From: Ignelater luminosus
Lineage: Eukaryota > Arthropoda > Insecta > Coleoptera > Elateridae
Reading direction: 5' to 3'
Assembly: GCA_011009095.1 (NCBI GenBank)
Contig: VTPC01000677.1
Span: 176,937 to 240,936, forward strand
Length of the DNA stretch: 64,000 nt
Shown: positions 59,501 through 64,000 of the stretch, in pieces
How positions within the stretch are numbered: the first letter of the stretch is position 1
Layout of the letters: each line of letters opens with the position of its first letter
Program-made: the position numbers and the translations under genes
Notes under the pieces: generated by a model
What the model was told of the DNA's origin: nothing
The model's database searches: none
The model's input: only the letters and a program-made list of their open reading frames with translations

Positions 59501-61075
59501 TTACTTACTCTAGAATTATAAAAAAAAGAAACTCGTATCTTTCCCACATAAGATTTAATCAACTAAAACCCACTACATATGTTTTAGACGCTACAAATTT
59601 GAGACGTCAATCTTCAATGTACACAATAAACCTCAACTCTAAAGATTTTTCTATAAGTCAGTGTTTTAATTATCATTTGGGCAGTGCTACAAGGAATACC
59701 ATACGTATGTTAATTTTAACTCACCTACTTAAGGGAAATTATTTTTCAGTTATTTTTGTTACCAAATCCACTAAATTACTATATGGTTGGAAGAGTTGCA
59801 CATCTTGATAACACCGCAACACCATTTGCCTGTTTCATCAATTTTATTGGCAAAACTCGTCAACCAACAGTTGTTTACAAAACATTGTACAAAGCTTATA
59901 AAGAACACACAATCGAACGAGTATAGAGCAACCACAACATGTGGAAAAACTAGAAATTCAGGCCCCATAATTTGAAGTGACGCATATTTGAAATATATAG
60001 TCGATCTTTGGATAAAGAACAGAGATTTATAACGAGAGATGGAAGGACTCCAAAGTAATACATTTATAAACCTTGTAATGCTTGTTTCTTTTGGGCATCT
60101 CGAAAGTTTATAACTGCCATTGCAGGTAATGTATCGTACCAAAAAGAAAAATTCTACTACTACTGAAATAAGTAAAGAAGCCATTAACACTCACTGTTTT
60201 TAATAAATTATTTAAAAAAATATTTTCTTGGTTTCCTGGTAATCACGCGTTCCCTTTTGGAATACTACGCGCGCCTCCAAAAGAGCCATTGCTATAAGTT
60301 ATTCATTTTTCTACTTTTTTCGTTTTGTTTTACGTGTCATCCCTCATTAGGAACGTAAAAGCAAGAAAAAAATCAGTTAACAAAATTTAACTTATTTTTC
60401 AAATTAATTACTTATAGAGAAACCTTTTAAATTGTGATTTTTTGTGTACACTTGAAGATGGATGCCCCAGATCTGTAGCGCCCGAAACCTACGCAGTACT
60501 TTTTAGTCGATTAAATATTATGTGGGAAGGACACAAATTTCTTTTCCTGCTTTAGAACGAATCCACTTAGATTTCAAGAAGTCTAGAATTATTAGAAGTA
60601 ATATTTTTATGTTTTAGTGGTTCAACTGTATTTCTAATACGGCATTTTCTAGAAACCATAGTTCAGATATTGCAACTGAGTTTCTTTTGCATAGCAGCCG
60701 ACTATACTGTAAATGAAGTAAGGAGACCATTATCAGCTTATAACTTTGCCTTCATAGAAAAAAAGAAATATACCCTTCCGGTTTATGTTTTTAGGCTTTG
60801 ATGGTTTCGGATGCAATCTATAATTCTAAATGGTATTCTAAATACAGCCATAATAATCGAGCACTTCTTTTACTTGTAATGCAAAGATCTCAAAAATGTG
60901 ATCCGTTTACGGCGGGCGGATTGTTTATGATTGACTCTAAAACCTTAATAACGGTAAATATGCGTTTTATAAATTCCAAAATTTTTATATTTTACATAAA
61001 TATTTTAAATTTTAGGTGTTGAGAGTGTCATGGTCAGCTTGTACACTGATGTGGGGATTGAAACAAAAATTCTAG
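56548..61075 (+). CDS. second insect odorant receptor, six exons, start codon apparently lost
   Basis: Exons: 56548(?)-56766, 58817-59313, 59363-59464, 60618-60717, 60795-60953, 61016-61075. The frame is open from a stop at 56503-56505 through all junctions to TAG. Internal exon lengths (497, 102, 100, 159) and phases equal those of the OR at 41864-48250. The protein shows the OR pattern: LKRIGVYSVNKTRNVVIF..., multiple membrane segments in exon 2, AGGLFMIDSKTLIT, and tail VLRVSWSACTLMWGLKQKF. No ATG occurs in frame in exon 1. CTG at 56548, before SQSGDPW, aligns with the partner's MQDDPY and gives exactly 378 residues, so ATG may have mutated to CTG. Either a recent pseudogene, a non-AUG start, or a missed tiny 5' exon. 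Confidence 0.85.
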
Positions 61076-61329
61076 TTAACATATTATCTGTTTAAGAGAT
61101 AAACACTGAATTAAAAAAAGCAATTTGGGCTTATATTTAGTAGTTTAGGCAATCCTATTTAATCTGATGCATGTATGGCGGTGGTAGGTATAGATTTTGG
61201 TATTACCTGCAAACCAAAAAAATGTTTAAATCACAAAACAAAAGTAAAAATCACTATGAGCTACTAACTCGCACTTAGCAAGAATAAATACTCGTTCTTT
61301 AATTTACGTAAAATTTATAAAATTCAATC
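61076..61329. other. 3' flank of the second OR
   Basis: Contains AATAAA at 61283-61288, the nearest canonical poly(A) signal, about 208 bases after the stop. Confidence 0.4.
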
Positions 61330-62016
61330 CAGGGACGGATGGGGTAAAGTGTACCGGTCTGGGGAAACTATGAGTAATCACCCGTTGCTGTCGTCTCGTT
61401 GCTCGAGCGACCAGGGCAATAAAACTTAAAGATAGCTTATAATTCATTTAAAAGTTTTTATTAAGTTCAGCTTCAGGTAATTAAGCAACTGGAAAAGATC
61501 AAATACATGTGAAACTTCAGCATACAACACTATTTTTCCTTTTTACGGTTTAATTAAAAACATAAATACATAATAAACTGCAAACACCATTAACAAACAA
61601 AACTAAGCTTTGTTAAAAAATTAAAAATTGTAATGTTGTTCGACAATCAACTACCCAACCTGTTCTATATATTTTAAAATGGAAAAAAGATTTTTCACAA
61701 GTAACTTGTAATGCAGGAAACGTCAAAATATATTGATAAACCGCGGCCAACGCAGAATATCATATCGAGTCATAGCAGATACAGTTTTGGCAATTTCTGC
61801 AAAGCCCTGCTTTTTCCTTGAACTTTGGTCATATCATCGAGTTGTTTTTTGTAGTCGTCTAAATCTAAACGATCATGACTGTAAACAGTTTTGTACGAAT
61901 CTTTAATTGTTAATCTTATTTTCTCCCAGTTTGCAACAAAGCTTATAAGTTTCTCAATTTGACCTATCGGCCCTTCGGATATTTGACTGGTTGTCTGGCC
62001 GTCTCATCCGTCCCTG
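61330..62016 (-). mobile_element. 687-bp element with CAGGGACGGAT ends, hAT-like
   Basis: Left end CAGGGACGGATG and right end CATCCGTCCCTG form a 12-bp perfect inverted repeat. The interior minus strand keeps an open stretch of about 65 codons (about 61785-61985), QISEGPIGQIEKLISFVANW and onward LDLDDYKKQLDDMTK. It continues after one frameshift as GFAEIAKTVSAMTRYDIL. The stretch has protein-like composition but no family I recognise. No 8-bp target duplication is visible, so hAT membership rests on the CAGGG ends only. Confidence 0.5.
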
Positions 62017-63095
62017 CAACTCGTCATTACATTTAAATAAATAAACAAAACTTGTTTATTAAAATCTTAGTTGATAAAGTTTGTTTAGACACAGCCGTCT
62101 TAATAACAAAGTTAGCTGTTGCCTATTATCATTAACATCGTATTAAGAAAAACATGCCGTCTATGCTAGTTATATGGTAACAACTAGATTTTAATTGACA
62201 GTTTGTTAAAACAGAAGTGTAAACGATTGACAATTAATATGTACAGTGGACCTAGTGTAAGCTTGCGGGTCACCCTGCGCAGAAGAGGAACACAGATAGG
62301 AGATGAACGAGAGAGACACCGCAAACGCGTTGGAGCATTTGTACATTAAGTGACAAAAGTTGCATCTAAAATATAAACAGGATGAAATCGTAGTTTAAAA
62401 TAAAATTTAACTCTGGAGCTCGTAGTGACCTTTTGTACGAAAAACCATAATGGATTTTGGGAACTTTTATTAATACAAACTTTTGGATGACTAGTATATA
62501 TTTACATATCAAAAAATATTTATGTAATTTAAAAATATAGTATGAATTAAATTTTAAAATATTTAAATAAATAAAATAAAAATTAAATATATAAATTAAA
62601 TAAATAGTATTAAATAGTTCCGACATTAATTTTAAAAACAACACAATTACTCTAACTTACCGCAATAATTAAATAACTCAAATAACACTTGCCATAGAAA
62701 TTCTCTGTAGCTTATGAAATGTTGTTGACCAGATGTCTTGTAATTCGGGAAAAAACCATAAATGTACATTTCCTTTCCTTTCAAACATTTTTAAAAAGAC
62801 GATTGACATTTTTGCAAAGACTTATAATACCCTTTTTGTCATTCAAGTTGTAAAATTTACCTAAACCTTTTTATAAAATAGAAATCCTAACTAAACACAT
62901 TTTTAAAATCTTTCAAATAGAAAATGATTTGAAATTGCTATTGCAGTAAACTGAAAAAATATTTAATAATTAAAATTAATTTTTGTGTTAATTATAATAA
63001 ACAATAAAAAAATAATAATAAATAATAATAGAGGAAATAATTGAACAACTCGAGAAAAACAGAAAATTTCGGTACTTACAGTTGGTCTAAATGCT
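62017..63095. other. gene-free AT-rich region
   Basis: No recognised gene; the minus-strand frame at 62366-62644 is a compositional artefact (Y/F/I/L only). Part of 62640-63095 may be the untranslated 3' end of the transposon to the right. Confidence 0.45.
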
Positions 63096-64000
63096 CTATG
63101 CCAGATAAATTGAATTTTCACTTTCCCACTCAGTTTCTGAATCACTATCTTCGCCCAAATTTATAATTAAACTATCAGCTACTAAATCTAATGCAGGTTC
63201 TTTTTTCATGTATTCCAATTCGTAATTTCTACTGTGTTCACACCTCGATTTCCATTCTTCGGCAGAAAATTGTTCAAGAAATTCGCGACAAAATTTCTCA
63301 ACCTCCTTGAAATTAAAATTGACATTTCGTTCTCTTACATACTGTTTTAACGACGCCCATACAAGCTCTATCGGGTTCAAATCCGGGTGATGAGGTGGTA
63401 ATCTTAAAACATTATGACCATTTTCTAAAAGGATTTTGTCGATTTCGTAAGTTTTGTAACTAAAGGATATATTTTTATTTCTCATATCTTCTTTTCTGCT
63501 TGCACTTGTCGGGCATTTTTCCGCCACTACACTATGATATGGGGCATTGTCAATCACTAAGACGCTTCGAGGTGGTAAATTTGGTATAAGTTTTGAAGCC
63601 ATTTTTTATAATTTGAAAAATTCATTTCGTGGTGATAATTGCCCGTGGTACTTGAAGGTTTGAACATCAATTCTGCTCCTTTTATAAATCCATTTTCGCT
63701 GCCGGCATGCACAATTATTAGCCTTTGACCTTTCGAAATGGGTTTTCTCAATCCTTTATTGCTATCATCACTCCATGTCTGGTTATATATGTGAGATGAA
63801 TGTATGTACGTTTCATCCATATATACGATTGGGCGTCTTTCTTCTCTATATCTCTTCATATTCCTTAAAAAATGCAGTCTTTGATGTCGAATTTCGTGTT
63901 TTTCCATTAGGATTTTTCTATTTGTCTTGGTTTTTCGCCAGCGAAATCCTATATTGTAAATTTCTTTGCGTAAACTGTCTTCACTCCCCGTGTAATCCAC
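63096..64000 (-). pseudogene. IS630/Tc1-mariner-superfamily transposase (DDE_3 type), frameshifted, runs off window
   Basis: The protein enters at the right edge without its N-terminal HTH. Catalytic motifs: VYMDETYIHSSH (first Asp, with the preceding RPIVY strand), LVIDNAPYHSVV (second Asp), then HHPDLNPIELVWASLKQYV (Glu). Sixty residues separate the second Asp from Glu, against 34-41 in Tc1/mariner proper; part of this is an insertion (about 28-60 of the second frame). Near 63590-63602 the frame slips by one base between NFSNYKKW and SKLIPNLPPRS. That breaks the gene, though the flanks are otherwise open. The C-terminus is acidic (GEDSDSETEWESENS). Such proteins are common in insect genomes. 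TIRs lie outside or were not found. Confidence 0.85.

Noticed and set aside
59771-60190. 139-codon minus-strand frame inside the second OR's intron 3
   Set aside because: No recognisable motif and lies in an intron between well-supported exons; it does not resemble OR or transposase sequence.
62366-62644. 92-codon minus-strand frame as a membrane protein
   Set aside because: Low-complexity F/I/Y/L/N stretch from extremely AT-rich DNA.

Overview
The window is AT-rich eukaryotic DNA with spliced genes, and it reads as an insect genome. The evidence is two insect-type odorant receptor (OR) genes, a small secreted DUF1091/MD-2-related gene, several mariner elements, and a BEL/Pao retrotransposon. 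A beetle is my guess; no marker fixes the order. There is no bacterial or CRISPR-like content.

Host genes are few. A four-exon gene at 25475-26197 encodes a 180-residue secreted DUF1091-type protein. Two six-exon OR genes lie head to tail at 41864-48250 and 56548-61075. Their four internal exons have the same lengths (497, 102, 100 and 159 nt) and the same phases although the proteins are well diverged, so they are an old tandem duplicate pair. The first OR is open for 378 codons. The second is open throughout but has no in-frame ATG at its 5' end; a CTG stands where the start is expected.

Most other recognisable sequence is transposon. Left to right: a truncated mariner (1-624); full-length mariner A with TIRs and TA duplication (5013-6291); a decayed Gypsy pol (7080-8110); the 3' end of an R2-like LINE (8827-9225); a long-inverted-repeat foldback element (9241-9902); an internally deleted Copia remnant (about 13050-14690); possible hAT and Tc1 debris (16.9-20.2 kb); a second mariner type (21.2-22.2 kb); a pogo/Tigger deletion derivative (22882-23992); a Tc1 remnant (28.0-28.6 kb); a small LTR element with one coiled-coil gag-like ORF and no pol (33168-35828); a foldback element carrying a nested hAT-type MITE in its loop (37467-38551); an internally deleted mariner (39029-39913); mariner B inside intron 4 of the first OR (45666-46957); a BEL/Pao element with 98%-similar LTRs between the two ORs (49317-55488); a CAGGGACGGAT-ended element (61330-62016); and an IS630/Tc1-superfamily transposase running off the right edge (63096-64000).

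The most unusual items are: the 2.66 kb gag-only LTR element, built like a plant TR-GAG but encoding a coiled-coil protein; two mariner copies 40 kb apart sharing the same frameshift, which suggests they spread in trans; the OR pair with exact exon-length conservation and a lost start codon; the nested foldback/MITE structure; and a Tc1/mariner-superfamily transposase with about 60 residues between its last two catalytic acids. Long gene-free stretches (0.7-5.0, 9.9-13.0, 14.7-16.9, 28.7-33.1 kb) show no coding signal I could identify.
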